A program made the translations under genes and the position numbers. Of a stretch of 64,000 nucleotides of DNA, positions 53,381 to 63,405 are shown in pieces. Numbering within the stretch: position 1 is the first letter of the stretch; each line of letters opens with the position of its first letter. The notes beneath the pieces were generated by a model. The model had not been told where the DNA came from. It did no database searches and saw nothing but the letters and a program-made list of their open reading frames with translations. Source of the stretch: Shewanella sp. ANA-3 (GTDB lineage: Bacteria > Pseudomonadota > Gammaproteobacteria > Enterobacterales > Shewanellaceae); contig NC_008573.1 of assembly GCF_000203935.1 (NCBI RefSeq), positions 124,001 through 188,000 of the forward strand, given 5' to 3'.

Positions 53381-53544
53381 CAGGGTGAGATTATGCTTTG
53401 TAAATTCTGTTAACATTTAGCTATTTTGTTCTTAAGTCGACTTAATGCGAGATTATTGATTGATATAAATCATCCATAATCGAATGAAATTCGTTCGACT
53501 GGATAGGTTTGTTAACCAATTTAACAATTTATAATCCGGCCCTG
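53381..53544 (+). mobile_element. Complete 164-bp ISAs1-type miniature element (MITE), copy 2
   Basis: Begins CAGGGTGAGATTAT and ends ATAATCCGGCCCTG, giving inverted ends with CAGGG/CCCTG tips and GATTAT/ATAATC inside. It is flanked by perfect 10-bp duplications GGGGGTTACA at 53371-53380 and 53545-53554. There is no coding capacity. The left end resembles that of the ISAs1-type transposase fragment starting at 53563 (CAGGGCGAGATCGTG), so it could be moved in trans by an ISAs1-family transposase. Its first 132 bp are repeated at 43794-43925. Confidence 0.88.
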
Positions 53545-53562
53545 GGGGGTTACAAACATAAG

Positions 53563-53880
53563 CAGGGCGAGATCGTGAATATATTTTAACCGTTTTGAGC
53601 TAAATTAGACGGACGGCATCGATTATGCTCTTATGCTCTCTTTTTCTTATAGAGAGCATAAGAGCATGTACCTTGAAGCCTTCACATCACATTTCAACTC
53701 GATTGCTGACAGCCGACAATCTGCCAAAGTGACTTACCCGTTGCATGATGTATTGTTCGTCACTCTGTGTGGTGTGATTGCTGGCGCCGAAGGTTGGTCT
53801 GAGATCCACGATTATGCTGTCGGGCACCATAATTGGTTTAAAGAAAAGGGAATTCTGACCGAAGGTGTCCCTGTCCGGGG
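53563..53880 (+). pseudogene. ISAs1-family element fragment, left end plus transposase N-terminus
   Basis: The left terminus CAGGGCGAGATCGTG is at 53563. A transposase frame begins at 53666 (MYLEAFTSHFNSIADSRQSA), continues with KVTYPLHDVLFVTLCGVIAG and AEGWSEIHDYAVGHHNWFKE, and loses similarity after LTEGVPV near 53875. This is the N-terminal domain of ISAs1-type transposases; the DDE domain is absent. The break marks the junction with enterobacterial-type sil DNA. The frame runs on 13 residues into unrelated sequence. Confidence 0.8.
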
Positions 53881-54083
53881 GAAGCACAACCTATATTTTC
53901 ATTTCCATAACTGAAACAAGTCCGGCAGTGTTTATTTCTCCGGGAGTTGGCTGGATATTCATTTCCTGGCGTACTCTGACGCCGGGTATTGATGAAGCAA
54001 TCCAGCCTTCCTGATAAGTATCGAATGGCTTCTGTTTGCTGCATGACAGGCTAATGACATCTTTGTCATTTAAATCTTTATTC
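53881..54083 (-). other. Remnant of the silE leader region
   Basis: About 200 bp downstream of silS that would normally lead to silE on the minus strand. It carries a SilR-type operator at 54044-54069. Reading left from there, no SilE-like frame appears. Just before the junction lies ATGAAAATATAGG, which could be a one-base-deleted first few codons of silE (Met-Lys-Asn-Ile), but this is speculative. silE is lost or moved. Confidence 0.5.
54044..54069 (-). promoter_or_regulatory. SilR/CusR-type operator (orphan silE promoter)
   Basis: The minus strand reads ATGACAAAGATGTCAT followed by TAGCCTGTCA. The palindrome ATGACA...TGTCAT plus the downstream CTGTCA arm matches the operator in the silR-silC gap at nearly every position. 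It faces left, toward the ISAs1 fragment, with no sil gene behind it. Confidence 0.75.
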
Positions 54084-55559
54084 TCAGTGTTGGGGCTCCG
54101 GAATCCTTTGCTCCAGTCTGGGCACGGATAAGATAAAACGAGTTGAGCGTACGTCCGATTCCACCTGCACTCTTCCGTGATGTGCTTCCACGATTGACTT
54201 CACAATTGCAAGGCCGATGCCGCTGCCTTCTCCTTTTCGTTGTCTGGACGGATCCACCCGATAAAAACGGTCAAAAAGCCTTGATAAATGCTCTTCAGGG
54301 ATTGGTTTCCCCGGATTTTCAATCACCAGGTCAAAAAAGCTCTCTTGCTCTCTTATTGAGACGGTGATTGCCTGTCCCTCCGGGGTATAACGCAGGGCAT
54401 TGGATAACAGATTATTGATCGCTCTTCTGAACATTTGTGGATCTCCCTCAACCAGGCAGGGCATCCCGTTAAATTTGAGCGTGATATTGCGTTCTTCGGC
54501 CCAGGCTTCGAAAAACTCGAAGACTTTCATGACTTCTGCTCTGAGGTCAAACCGGACCCTGTCAGGTATAAGCTGATTATTGTCCGCCTGCGCCAGGAAC
54601 AGCATGTCGCTGACCATTTTGGTCATCCGGTTATACTCTTCAAGACTGGAGTAGAGGACATCCTCAAGTTCCTTCTGGGTTCGATCCTGACTCAGTGCGA
54701 TTTCAGTCTGCGTCACCAGATTGGTGATGGGCGTTCTGATCTCGTGCGCGATATCGGCAGAGAAATTGGCCTGGCGGGTAAAGACATCCTCAATCTTTCC
54801 AATCATATGATTGAACGAGATAACCAGCTGTTCCAGCTCAATGGGAACGCGTGTCGGTTCCAGCCGCGTATCAAGATTCTCGGAGGTGATGCTTTTAATG
54901 GCATTGCTGACATTACGAAGGGGCAGGTGCCCCTGACGGACAGCGATGCGAATGATCAGAACAATCAGCAGGCTTATCACGACGGCAATCGCAATCAGAT
55001 TTTTTTTCAGCGCATCGAGGTAATGGAGATGGAAATTAATGGAGAGGCCAGTCAGCATGACATAGTTCTGCTGTTTGCCCTGAAATATCGCCTGGCCAGA
55101 GGAGGCGATAATCCGGTATGTTTCCATCTTCATTTCAGACCCGGTATCCATCGGTCTCGCAGGATCCTCCACCGTCCAGAGAAAGACATCCCGTGCGTGG
55201 CTGTGCTCGCTAAAATCTGCTGAATTCACGGCCGGGCGTAGTGCTGCCCCCTGCGCTGAACTAAAGAGCACCTCACCCCTGGGATTGAGGAGCAAAAGGG
55301 CAACGTTGCGGTAGCTGGCAATCGATTCCTTTATTTTGCTTACTTTTTTTTCATCTGGATCTTCCGGGGACTGGAGTATACGGTTCAGTGTGGTGCTGAT
55401 TTGTTGAAGATCGCTGACATCCTGCTCGGCAAAATGATTTTCAACAGAATGCAGCATAAACCAGGTGAAGGCGATAAAAGCCAGTATCGTGGACAGGCTG
55501 ATAAAAAAGGTCAGCCGCAGGGAGAGTGAGAAAGGGTGCCTGGAAGGTTTGCTATGCAT
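54084..55559 (-). CDS. silS: SilS, silver/copper sensor histidine kinase
   Basis: 491 residues: a first membrane span (about 14-35), a periplasmic sensor domain, a second span (about 188-208, [19 protein letters not shown]), HAMP, then HisKA with [14 protein letters not shown] (phospho-acceptor His) and an ATPase domain with [13 protein letters not shown] and [12 protein letters not shown]. It senses periplasmic Ag(I)/Cu(I) and phosphorylates SilR. The start overlaps the silR stop by 8 nt. Base composition is clearly GC-richer than the copper island to its left, supporting a separate origin. Confidence 0.93.
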   Translation of the reverse strand: MHSKPSRHPFSLSLRLTFFISLSTILAFIAFTWFMLHSVENHFAEQDVSDLQQISTTLNRILQSPEDPDEKKVSKIKESIASYRNVALLLLNPRGEVLFSSAQGAALRPAVNSADFSEHSHARDVFLWTVEDPARPMDTGSEMKMETYRIIASSGQAIFQGKQQNYVMLTGLSINFHLHYLDALKKNLIAIAVVISLLIVLIIRIAVRQGHLPLRNVSNAIKSITSENLDTRLEPTRVPIELEQLVISFNHMIGKIEDVFTRQANFSADIAHEIRTPITNLVTQTEIALSQDRTQKELEDVLYSSLEEYNRMTKMVSDMLFLAQADNNQLIPDRVRFDLRAEVMKVFEFFEAWAEERNITLKFNGMPCLVEGDPQMFRRAINNLLSNALRYTPEGQAITVSIREQESFFDLVIENPGKPIPEEHLSRLFDRFYRVDPSRQRKGEGSGIGLAIVKSIVEAHHGRVQVESDVRSTRFILSVPRLEQRIPEPQH

Positions 55560-56232
55560 CCGGGACCTCCAGCATATAGCCCACGCCCCGGACTGTCTGG
55601 ATCAGCTTTGTCTCGTAATCGTTGTCTATTTTAGCGCGGAGTCGCTTTACGGCGACATCAATCGCGTTAGTGTCGCTGTCAAAATTCATGTCCCAGACCT
55701 GAGAGGCAATCAGGGAACGGGGAAGAACCTCTCCCTGATGGCGAATGAAAAATTCCAGCAGGCTGAACTCTTTACTGGTGAGCACAATGCGGTTTCCGGC
55801 GCGACTGACTTTTCTGGATACGAGATCAATCGAGAGACCAGCCACCCTAAACTGGCTTTCCGTGATCATCGTGTTTCCCCGCCTCAGAAGGGTTTTCACC
55901 CGGGCTAGCAGTTCGGCAAACGCAAAGGGTTTAACCAGATAATCGTCCGCACCCAGTTCCAGTCCTTTGACCCTGTGTTCGATCGTGCCGAGGGCCGTCA
56001 GCAGTAAGACCGGCATACCCTTTCCGGCAGTGCGCAGCATCCGGATGATATCCCAGCCGTTCATATCAGGCAGCATGATGTCCAGAATGACTAAATCATA
56101 CTCGGCTGTCATGGCGAGATGATATCCGGTAAGACCATTATCAGCGTGATCCACTACGAACCCTGCCTCTCTAAGCCCTTTGCTGAGATATTCACCTGTT
56201 TTAATTTCGTCTTCGACGATCAATATTTTCAT
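55552..56232 (-). CDS. silR: SilR, OmpR-family response regulator
   Basis: 226 residues. The receiver domain has acidic residues near the start ([13 protein letters not shown]) and the phospho-Asp in [18 protein letters not shown], then LLLTALG and [13 protein letters not shown]. The winged-helix domain follows ([47 protein letters not shown]). It activates silCFBA and silE through a palindromic box. The silR-silC gap holds one such box. Same length as CusR/SilR. Confidence 0.94.
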   Translation of the reverse strand: MKILIVEDEIKTGEYLSKGLREAGFVVDHADNGLTGYHLAMTAEYDLVILDIMLPDMNGWDIIRMLRTAGKGMPVLLLTALGTIEHRVKGLELGADDYLVKPFAFAELLARVKTLLRRGNTMITESQFRVAGLSIDLVSRKVSRAGNRIVLTSKEFSLLEFFIRHQGEVLPRSLIASQVWDMNFDSDTNAIDVAVKRLRAKIDNDYETKLIQTVRGVGYMLEVPDA

Positions 56233-56302
56233 CTTGCTCCCCGGCTGGCTGCTAAGGTCATTCTATTGCGCCCACGATCATTATCAACGGATTACAGCAA
56301 AA

Positions 56303-56328
56303 ATGACAACATTGTCATTATCCTGTCA
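56303..56328 (+). promoter_or_regulatory. SilR operator in the silR-silC divergent gap
   Basis: ATGACAACATTGTCAT (56303-56318, palindrome) is followed by TATCCTGTCA. It matches the orphan box near 54044 and the CusR-box consensus. It lies 94 bp before the silC start and about 70 bp from silR, so it can control both directions. Confidence 0.8.
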
Positions 56329-56421
56329 CCCGACAAACAGAGAGCGTTCGGTAAAGTACCCCTATCAATACTCTGGACTTCATTTGAACCATTTACCAGG
56401 TCTGCCTGGACGAGAAGCGTT

Positions 56422-57807
56422 ATGTTCAAATTAAAATTACTCAGCATTAGCACGATATTCATCCTGACCGGTTGTGTCTCTCTGGCACCTGAATATCAGC
56501 GCCCGGCAGCACCGGTACCCCAGCAGTTTTCACTGTCCCGAAACAGCCTGATGCCAGCAGTGAATGGTTATCAGGATACGGGCTGGCGTAACTTTTTTGT
56601 CGATCCCCAGGTTACCCGGCTGATCGGGGAAGCCCTTGCTAATAACCGTAATTTGAGAATGGCTGCCCTGAAGGTTGAAGAGGCCCGGGCCCAGTTCAAC
56701 GTCACGGATGCAGATCGTTATCCCCAGCTGAATGCCTCATCCGGGATCACCTACAGCGGTGGTCTGAAAGGCGACAAGCCGACCACACAGGAGTACGACG
56801 CGGGTCTGGAACTCCGCTATGAGCTCGATTTTTTCGGCAAGCTCAAGAACTTGAGTGACGCTGATCGCCAGAACTACTTTGCCAGCGAAGAAGCCCGTCG
56901 GGCTGTACATATCCTGCTGGTCTCCAGCGTTTCACAAAGCTATTTCAGCCAGCAACTGGCGTATGAACAACTCCGTATCGCGCGGGAAACGCTGAAAAAT
57001 TACGAACAGTCCTATGCTTTCGTTGAGCAACAGCTCGTGACCGGGAGTACGAATGTGCTGGCGCTTGAACAGGCCAGGGGACAAATCGAAAGTACCCGCG
57101 CTGAGATAGCCAAACGAGAAGGCGATCTGGCTCAGGCAAACAATGCCCTGCAACTGGTGCTGGGAACGTACCGTGCACTGCCGCCAGAAAAAGGGATGAA
57201 AGGCGGTGAGACCGCGCCAGTTAAACTGCCATCAAACCTGTCGTCACAAATTTTGCTGCAGCGACCGGATATTATGGAGGCGGAATACCAGCTGAAAGCT
57301 GCTGATGCGAATATTGGCGCAGCGCGGGCGGCCTTTTTCCCGTCCATTACCCTGACCAGTGGCCTTTCCGCAAGCAGTACGGAGCTGTCCAGTCTCTTCA
57401 CGCCAGGAAGCGGAATGTGGAATTTTATCCCTAAAATTGACATTCCTGTTTTTAATGCCGGCAGGAACAAAGCCAATCTCAAACTGGCAGAAATTCGCCA
57501 GCAACAGTCGGTGGTTAATTACGAACAAAAAATTCAGTCCGCCTTTAAGGATGTTTCCGACACGTTTGCGCTGCGCGACAGCCTTAGCCAGCAACTTGAG
57601 TCACAGCAGCGTTATCTTGATTCACTTCAGATAACTCTCCAGCGAGCCAGAGGATTGTATGCAAGTGGTGCTGTCAGTTACATCGAAGTGCTGGATGCAG
57701 AACGTTCCCTCTTCGCTACGCAGCAAACCATTCTCGATCTTACCTATTCCCGACAGGTTAACGAAATTAATCTGTTTACTGCGCTGGGTGGCGGTTGGGT
57801 AGAATAA
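56422..57807 (+). CDS. silC: SilC, outer-membrane factor of Ag/Cu RND efflux
   Basis: 461 residues from the ATG at 56422; the longer upstream frame is not used. A lipoprotein signal (LLSISTIFILTGC) precedes SLAPEYQRPAAPVPQQF, as in CusC. Two OEP domains carry typical helical repeats (LALEQARGQIESTRAEIAKR; VSYIEVLDAERSLFATQQ) and the LNLFTALGGGW-like end (INLFTALGGGWVE). It forms the outer-membrane exit duct for SilBA. Confidence 0.94.
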   Translation: MFKLKLLSISTIFILTGCVSLAPEYQRPAAPVPQQFSLSRNSLMPAVNGYQDTGWRNFFVDPQVTRLIGEALANNRNLRMAALKVEEARAQFNVTDADRYPQLNASSGITYSGGLKGDKPTTQEYDAGLELRYELDFFGKLKNLSDADRQNYFASEEARRAVHILLVSSVSQSYFSQQLAYEQLRIARETLKNYEQSYAFVEQQLVTGSTNVLALEQARGQIESTRAEIAKREGDLAQANNALQLVLGTYRALPPEKGMKGGETAPVKLPSNLSSQILLQRPDIMEAEYQLKAADANIGAARAAFFPSITLTSGLSASSTELSSLFTPGSGMWNFIPKIDIPVFNAGRNKANLKLAEIRQQQSVVNYEQKIQSAFKDVSDTFALRDSLSQQLESQQRYLDSLQITLQRARGLYASGAVSYIEVLDAERSLFATQQTILDLTYSRQVNEINLFTALGGGWVE

Positions 57808-57835
57808 ATTTATTTAATTAATCAGGAAATTAAAA

Positions 57836-58189
57836 ATGCGTAATTCACTTAAAGCTGTTTTATTTGGTGCCTTCTCTGTCATGTTTTCTGCCGGTCTTCA
57901 TGCTGAAACACATCAGCATGGCGATATGAATGCTGCCAGTGATGCTTCGGTACAGCAGGTTATCAAGGGCACCGGTGTCGTTAAAGACATTGATATGAAT
58001 AGTAAAAAGATCACCATTTCGCACGAAGCAATCCCTGCGGTGGGCTGGCCTGCAATGACCATGCGCTTCACTTTTGTTAATGCAGACGACGCTATCAATG
58101 CCCTGAAAATCGGCAACCATGTCGATTTCTCGTTTATTCAGCAGGGCAATATCTCCTTACTCAAAAGCATTAACGTTACGCAATCCTGA
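57836..58189 (+). CDS. silF: SilF, periplasmic metallochaperone (CusF-like)
   Basis: 117 residues with a signal peptide (LKAVLFGAFSVMFSAGLHA). The CusF-type OB-fold shows GTGVVKDIDMNSKKITISHE and VGWPAMTMRF. The His of ISHEA, the Trp of GWP and both Met of AMTM form the Ag(I)/Cu(I) site. It hands metal to SilB/SilA in the periplasm. An AGGA site lies upstream, 28 bp after silC. Confidence 0.94.
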   Translation: MRNSLKAVLFGAFSVMFSAGLHAETHQHGDMNAASDASVQQVIKGTGVVKDIDMNSKKITISHEAIPAVGWPAMTMRFTFVNADDAINALKIGNHVDFSFIQQGNISLLKSINVTQS

Positions 58190-58302
58190 TTGACTGTCCG
58201 GAGCGAATACATCCAGTGCGCCTGAACATTCATTAAGGGATTACTGTGAATGAATGATCGGGCGCATATGCCAGGTGTTTTGATTTTTCAGCGAGAAATT
58301 GT

Positions 58303-59595
58303 ATGGCTTCTTTAAAGATAAAATATGCTGCAATAATTATCAGCAGCCTCCTAGCAGGAGGGCTGATATCGGTTACTGCCTGGCAGTATGTAAACTCATC
58401 ACAAAAAACAGTACAAACAGAACAAAAGGCACCGGAGAAAAAGGTACTTTTCTGGTATGACCCGATGAAACCGGATACCAAATTTGATAAACCCGGAAAA
58501 TCTCCCTTTATGGATATGGACCTTGTGCCAAAATATGCTGATGAAAGTGGCGATAAAAGCAATGGCGGGATCCGTATCGATCCAACCCAGGTTCAGAATC
58601 TGGGATTAAAAACGCAAAAAGTCACGCGAGGAATGCTGAATTATTCTCAGACAATTCCGGCTAATGTCAGTTACAACGAATATCAGTTTGTCATTGTGCA
58701 GGCGCGCTCTGACGGTTTCGTCGAAAAAGTGTATCCCCTGACTACTGGCGATCATGTGAAGAAAGGCACTCCGCTTATCGATATCACCATTCCTGAATGG
58801 GTTGAGGCACAAAGTGAGTTCCTGCTGCTATCCGGTACAGGCGGTACGCCAACCCAGATAAAAGGGGTTCTGGAGCGACTTCGTCTGGCTGGTATGCCGG
58901 AAGAGGATATTCAAAGACTGCGTTCAACCCGCACAATCCAGACCCGTTTTACCATTAAAGCACCTATTGATGGTGTCATTACTGCATTTGACCTGCGCAC
59001 CGGCATGAATATTTCGAAAGATAAGGTGGTGGCTCAGATTCAGGGGATGGACCCGGTCTGGATCAGCGCTGCAGTGCCGGAATCTATCGCCTATCTGCTG
59101 AAAGATACGTCGCAGTTTGAAATTTCGGTACCGGCTTATCCGGATAAAACATTCCATGTCGAAAAATGGAACATTCTTCCCAGCGTGGATCAGACAACCC
59201 GTACGCTTCAGGTCCGTCTCCAGGTTTCTAATAAGGATGAGTTTCTCAAGCCGGGCATGAATGCCTATCTGAAACTCAATACCAAGAGCCAGGAGATGCT
59301 GCTGATACCAAGCCAGGCCGTTATCGATACCGGCAAAGAACAGCGCGTGATTACTGTTGATGATGAAGGCAAGTTTGTGCCGAAACAGATCCACGTTCTG
59401 CATGAATCACAACAACAGTCCGGCATCGGCTCCGGCCTGAATGAAGGCGATACCGTGGTGGTCAGTGGTCTGTTCCTCATTGACTCCGAAGCCAATATTA
59501 CGGGCGCGCTGGAACGTATGCGCCATCCTGAAAAAACAGAAAGCAGTATGCCAGCAATGTCTGACCAGCCTGTAAATAGGCATTCAGGGCACTGA
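58303..59595 (+). CDS. silB: SilB, periplasmic adaptor (membrane fusion) protein
   Basis: 430 residues with an N-terminal signal-anchor ([20 protein letters not shown]). The metal-binding N-terminal segment [20 protein letters not shown] ending in MDMDLVPKY is the heavy-metal-binding motif of CusB-like adaptors. Barrel, lipoyl and hairpin domains follow, and a C-terminal part ends in NRHSGH. Met residues in the first part relay Ag/Cu from SilF. It ends 10 bp before silA. Confidence 0.94.
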   Translation: MASLKIKYAAIIISSLLAGGLISVTAWQYVNSSQKTVQTEQKAPEKKVLFWYDPMKPDTKFDKPGKSPFMDMDLVPKYADESGDKSNGGIRIDPTQVQNLGLKTQKVTRGMLNYSQTIPANVSYNEYQFVIVQARSDGFVEKVYPLTTGDHVKKGTPLIDITIPEWVEAQSEFLLLSGTGGTPTQIKGVLERLRLAGMPEEDIQRLRSTRTIQTRFTIKAPIDGVITAFDLRTGMNISKDKVVAQIQGMDPVWISAAVPESIAYLLKDTSQFEISVPAYPDKTFHVEKWNILPSVDQTTRTLQVRLQVSNKDEFLKPGMNAYLKLNTKSQEMLLIPSQAVIDTGKEQRVITVDDEGKFVPKQIHVLHESQQQSGIGSGLNEGDTVVVSGLFLIDSEANITGALERMRHPEKTESSMPAMSDQPVNRHSGH

Positions 59596-59605
59596 GGAGA
59601 CGACG

Positions 59606-62600
59606 ATGATTGAATGGATTATCCGGCGCTCTGTCGCCAACCGTTTCCTGGTCATGATGGGGGCCCTGTTTCTCAGCATCTGGGGTACATGGACGATTAT
59701 TAACACGCCGGTCGATGCCTTGCCTGACCTGTCAGATGTGCAGGTCATTATTAAAACCAGCTATCCCGGCCAGGCCCCGCAGATTGTAGAAAACCAGGTC
59801 ACCTATCCACTTACCACCACCATGCTCTCCGTACCTGGCGCAAAAACTGTGCGTGGTTTTTCACAGTTCGGTGATTCGTATGTATATGTCATTTTTGAAG
59901 ACGGCACCGATCTGTACTGGGCCCGTTCCCGCGTGCTGGAATATCTGAATCAGGTTCAGGGAAAACTGCCCGCCGGGGTGAGTTCTGAAATCGGTCCGGA
60001 TGCCACGGGTGTGGGCTGGATTTTTGAATATGCCCTTGTCGATCGCAGCGGAAAACACGACCTTTCAGAACTGCGTTCTCTGCAGGACTGGTTCCTGAAG
60101 TTTGAGCTGAAAACCATTCCTAATGTCGCTGAAGTTGCATCCGTAGGCGGCGTGGTTAAGCAGTATCAGATCCAGCTTGACCCGGTAAAACTGACGCAGT
60201 ACGGCATCGGTCTGCCAGAAGTAAAACAAGCTCTTAGCTCATCTAACCAGGAAGCCGGTGGCTCATCTGTTGAAATTGCTGAGTCAGAGTATATGGTCCG
60301 GGCCAGCGGTTATCTTCAGACTATTGATGATTTCAAAAATATCGTCCTGAAAACGGGGGAAAATGGAGTACCTGTTTACCTGCGTGATGTTGCCCGCATA
60401 CAAATGGGACCGGAAATGCGGCGTGGTATCGCTGAGCTTAACGGTCAGGGCGAAGTCGCTGGCGGAGTGGTGATCCTGCGTTCGGGCAAAAATGCACGCG
60501 AAGTCATTACGGCGGTGAGGGATAAACTGGACACGCTGAAGGCAAGCCTGCCTGAAGGAGTGGAGATCGTAACGACATACGATCGCAGCCAGTTAATCGA
60601 TCGTGCGATTGACAACCTCAGTTACAAGCTTCTTGAAGAGTTTATCGTTGTTGCTGTCGTTTGCGCACTGTTCCTCTGGCATGTCCGTTCTGCCCTGGTG
60701 GCGATTATTTCTCTGCCACTTGGCCTGTGTATCGCCTTTATCGTCATGCACTTCCAGGGGCTGAATGCCAACATTATGTCGCTGGGAGGGATTGCAATAG
60801 CCGTCGGAGCGATGGTGGATGCCGCCATCGTCATGATCGAAAACGCGCATAAACGGCTTGAGGAGTGGGACCATCAGCATCCCGGGGAACAGATTGATAA
60901 TGCCACCCGCTGGAAGGTTATCACTGACGCCTCCGTTGAAGTGGGTCCAGCGCTGTTTATCAGCCTGCTGATTATCACATTATCGTTCATTCCTATTTTT
61001 ACCCTGGAAGGGCAGGAAGGGCGTCTGTTTGGTCCGCTGGCCTTTACAAAAACGTATTCCATGGCGGGTGCAGCCATACTGGCAATCATTGTTATCCCTA
61101 TTCTGATGGGGTTCTGGATCCGCGGGAAAATTCCTGCTGAGACCAGTAACCCACTGAACCGGTTGCTGATTAAAGCGTATCACCCGTTACTGCTCAGGGT
61201 ACTACACTGGCCAAAAACAACCCTGCTGGTTGCGGCTTTATCCATTTTCACTGTTATCTGGCCACTGAGTCAGGTGGGCGGCGAGTTTTTACCGAAGATT
61301 AACGAAGGTGACCTGTTGTATATGCCGTCAACGTTACCTGGCGTGTCTCCTGGAGAAGCTGCTGCGCTCTTACAGACCACGGACAAACTAATCAAAACGG
61401 TGCCTGAAGTGGCCTCAGTTTTTGGCAAGACCGGTAAGGCTGAGACCGCCACGGATTCTGCTCCGCTCGAAATGATGGAAACCACCATCCAACTGAAACC
61501 TGAGGATCAGTGGCGTCCAGGCATGACGATTGACAAGATTATTGAAGAACTCGACAGGACCGTCCGTTTACCGGGTCTGGCCAACCTCTGGGTACCGCCT
61601 ATCCGTAACCGTATTGATATGCTCTCAACCGGCATTAAAAGTCCGATAGGTATTAAGGTATCGGGTACTGTTCTGTCGGATATCGATGTAACAGCACAGA
61701 GTATCGAAGCAGTCGCTAAAACCGTACCTGGTGTGGTTTCCGCACTGGCTGAACGACTGGAAGGTGGACGTTATATTGATGTGGACATTAACCGGGAAAA
61801 AGCTTCCCGGTACGGGATGACTGTGGGCGACGTCCAGCTGTTCGTCTCTTCAGCAATCGGTGGGGCTATGGTGGGTGAGACGGTTGAAGGCGTGGCCCGG
61901 TACCCTATTAACATTCGCTATCCGCAGGATTACCGTAACAGTCCGCAGGCGTTGAGAGAGATGCCAATCCTGACCCCAATGAAGCAGCAAATTACGCTGG
62001 GCGATGTTGCCGATATTAAGGTCGTTTCCGGACCAACCATGCTGAAAACCGAAAATGCCCGGCCAGCCAGCTGGATTTATGTTGATGCCCGCGGCAGGGA
62101 CATGGTGTCGGTGGTGAACGATATTAAGACGGCCATCAGTGAGAAAGTGAAACTGAGACCGGGGACCAGTGTGGCATTCTCAGGACAGTTTGAATTACTC
62201 GAGCACGCCAATAAGAAATTAAAACTGATGGTACCGATGACGGTGATGATCATCTTCATCCTGTTATATCTGGCATTCCGCAGGGTTGATGAAGCCCTGT
62301 TGATCCTGATGAGCCTGCCGTTTGCCCTGGTTGGCGGGATATGGTTCCTGTACTGGCAGGGCTTCCATATGTCAGTGGCGACCGGAACCGGGTTTATCGC
62401 CCTGGCCGGGGTGGCAGCAGAGTTTGGCGTGGTCATGCTGATGTATCTGCGTCATGCCATTGAAGCGCACCCGAAATTGTCCCGTAAAGAGACGTTCACA
62501 CCGGAAGGCCTTGATGAAGCCCTCTATCATGGTGCCGTACTGCGTGTCCGGCCGAAAGCCATGACCGTGGCGGTGATCGTTGCGGGTCTGCTGCCAATAC

Positions 62601-62752
62601 TCTGGGGAACCGGTGCAGGTTCAGAAGTCATGAGCCGTATCGCGGCACCCATGATTGGTGGGATGATCACGGCTCCGCTGCTGTCCCTGTTCATTATTCC
62701 TGCCGCCTACAAATTAATCTGGCTGCGCAGACATAAAAAAAGCGTGTCCTGA
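59606..62752 (+). CDS. silA: SilA, heavy-metal RND efflux pump
   Basis: 1048 residues, the inner-membrane HME-RND proton antiporter of the Sil system. A first span lies near 10-30. Two periplasmic porter loops and two membrane clusters follow (about 335-535 and 865-1035). The [20 protein letters not shown] section in TM4 carries the D residue of the proton relay. The Met-rich porter domain ([31 protein letters not shown]) provides the metal path seen in CusA. Length equals that of CusA/SilA. No frameshift was found. Confidence 0.95.
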   Translation: MIEWIIRRSVANRFLVMMGALFLSIWGTWTIINTPVDALPDLSDVQVIIKTSYPGQAPQIVENQVTYPLTTTMLSVPGAKTVRGFSQFGDSYVYVIFEDGTDLYWARSRVLEYLNQVQGKLPAGVSSEIGPDATGVGWIFEYALVDRSGKHDLSELRSLQDWFLKFELKTIPNVAEVASVGGVVKQYQIQLDPVKLTQYGIGLPEVKQALSSSNQEAGGSSVEIAESEYMVRASGYLQTIDDFKNIVLKTGENGVPVYLRDVARIQMGPEMRRGIAELNGQGEVAGGVVILRSGKNAREVITAVRDKLDTLKASLPEGVEIVTTYDRSQLIDRAIDNLSYKLLEEFIVVAVVCALFLWHVRSALVAIISLPLGLCIAFIVMHFQGLNANIMSLGGIAIAVGAMVDAAIVMIENAHKRLEEWDHQHPGEQIDNATRWKVITDASVEVGPALFISLLIITLSFIPIFTLEGQEGRLFGPLAFTKTYSMAGAAILAIIVIPILMGFWIRGKIPAETSNPLNRLLIKAYHPLLLRVLHWPKTTLLVAALSIFTVIWPLSQVGGEFLPKINEGDLLYMPSTLPGVSPGEAAALLQTTDKLIKTVPEVASVFGKTGKAETATDSAPLEMMETTIQLKPEDQWRPGMTIDKIIEELDRTVRLPGLANLWVPPIRNRIDMLSTGIKSPIGIKVSGTVLSDIDVTAQSIEAVAKTVPGVVSALAERLEGGRYIDVDINREKASRYGMTVGDVQLFVSSAIGGAMVGETVEGVARYPINIRYPQDYRNSPQALREMPILTPMKQQITLGDVADIKVVSGPTMLKTENARPASWIYVDARGRDMVSVVNDIKTAISEKVKLRPGTSVAFSGQFELLEHANKKLKLMVPMTVMIIFILLYLAFRRVDEALLILMSLPFALVGGIWFLYWQGFHMSVATGTGFIALAGVAAEFGVVMLMYLRHAIEAHPKLSRKETFTPEGLDEALYHGAVLRVRPKAMTVAVIVAGLLPILWGTGAGSEVMSRIAAPMIGGMITAPLLSLFIIPAAYKLIWLRRHKKSVS

Positions 62753-62760
62753 ACCTGAAA

Positions 62761-62786
62761 GGGCACCCCCTGTGGGTGTCCTTCTT
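62761..62786 (+). terminator. Hairpin between silA and silG
   Basis: GGGCACCC and GGGTGTCC arms (one G-T type mismatch) with a short loop, followed by TTCTTT, lie 9 bp after silA. It could slow or partly stop transcription before the DUF411 gene. Confidence 0.45.
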
Positions 62787-62838
62787 TACTGATTCACCCT
62801 GACGTCAGGGTTTATATCGATAATATACAGAGGTGAGT

Positions 62839-63279
62839 ATGAAAAAAGTGGTTCTAATGGCGCTGGCTCTCGGCCTTTCACTACCCGCGATGGCGAGTGA
62901 AAAAGTGATTGATATGTACAAATCTGAAAACTGTGGCTGTTGTTCCCTGTGGGGCAAAGCGATGGAAAAAGACGGGTTTGAAGTACGAACTCACGTCATG
63001 AATGATCAGGCGCTGTCAGCCCTGAAAGAAAAGCATGCTATTCCTGCAGGACTACGAAGTTGTCATACCGCGGTTGCCGGTAATTTGATCATTGAAGGCC
63101 ATGTGCCTGCGACAACGATACATAAGGCAATGCAGTCTGGTTCGGGTATATACGGTCTCGCCACCCCCGGTATGCCAGCAGGAAGTCCTGTAATGGAGAT
63201 GGGAGCCCGAAAAGAGGCTTACGATGTTATCGCATTCTCACCGGATGGAAGTAAAAAAGTCTTCCAGCGAATCGAATAG
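62839..63279 (+). CDS. silG: DUF411 periplasmic protein of sil operon (SilG/CopG)
   Basis: 146 residues from the ATG at 62839, with GAGGTGAG before it; a GTG two codons earlier is also open. The signal peptide is VVLMALALGLSLPAMA. DUF411 motifs: DMYKSENCGCCSLWGKAMEK, RSCHTAVAGNLIIEGHVPA, TPGMPAGSPVMEMG. The CGCC pair and SCHT are kept. In the enterobacterial sil locus a gene of this type (silG, once called ORF105) lies between silA and silP, exactly as here. It probably binds or reduces copper/silver in the periplasm. Confidence 0.85.
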   Translation: MKKVVLMALALGLSLPAMASEKVIDMYKSENCGCCSLWGKAMEKDGFEVRTHVMNDQALSALKEKHAIPAGLRSCHTAVAGNLIIEGHVPATTIHKAMQSGSGIYGLATPGMPAGSPVMEMGARKEAYDVIAFSPDGSKKVFQRIE

Positions 63280-63405
63280 TCAGCGGAACGGCTGATAACG
63301 GGACGCTGGTAGCAGGCACTCCTGTGCCGGCGATATTCGTGGTAATCGCATCCATGACATACCCTGAAGACAGAAGATGCTTCGGTATGCATAAGGAGAG
63401 TTACT

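Noticed and set aside
54435-55223. 262-residue open frame antisense to silS
   Set aside because: It mirrors the GC-rich codon pattern of silS and has no sensible start or motif.
56119-56421. N-terminal extension of SilC
   Set aside because: The extension crosses the divergent silR-silC control region with the SilR box; the lipoprotein signal starts at 56422.
58924-59403. 159-residue open frame antisense to silB
   Set aside because: Shadow of a well-supported sil gene; no domain.
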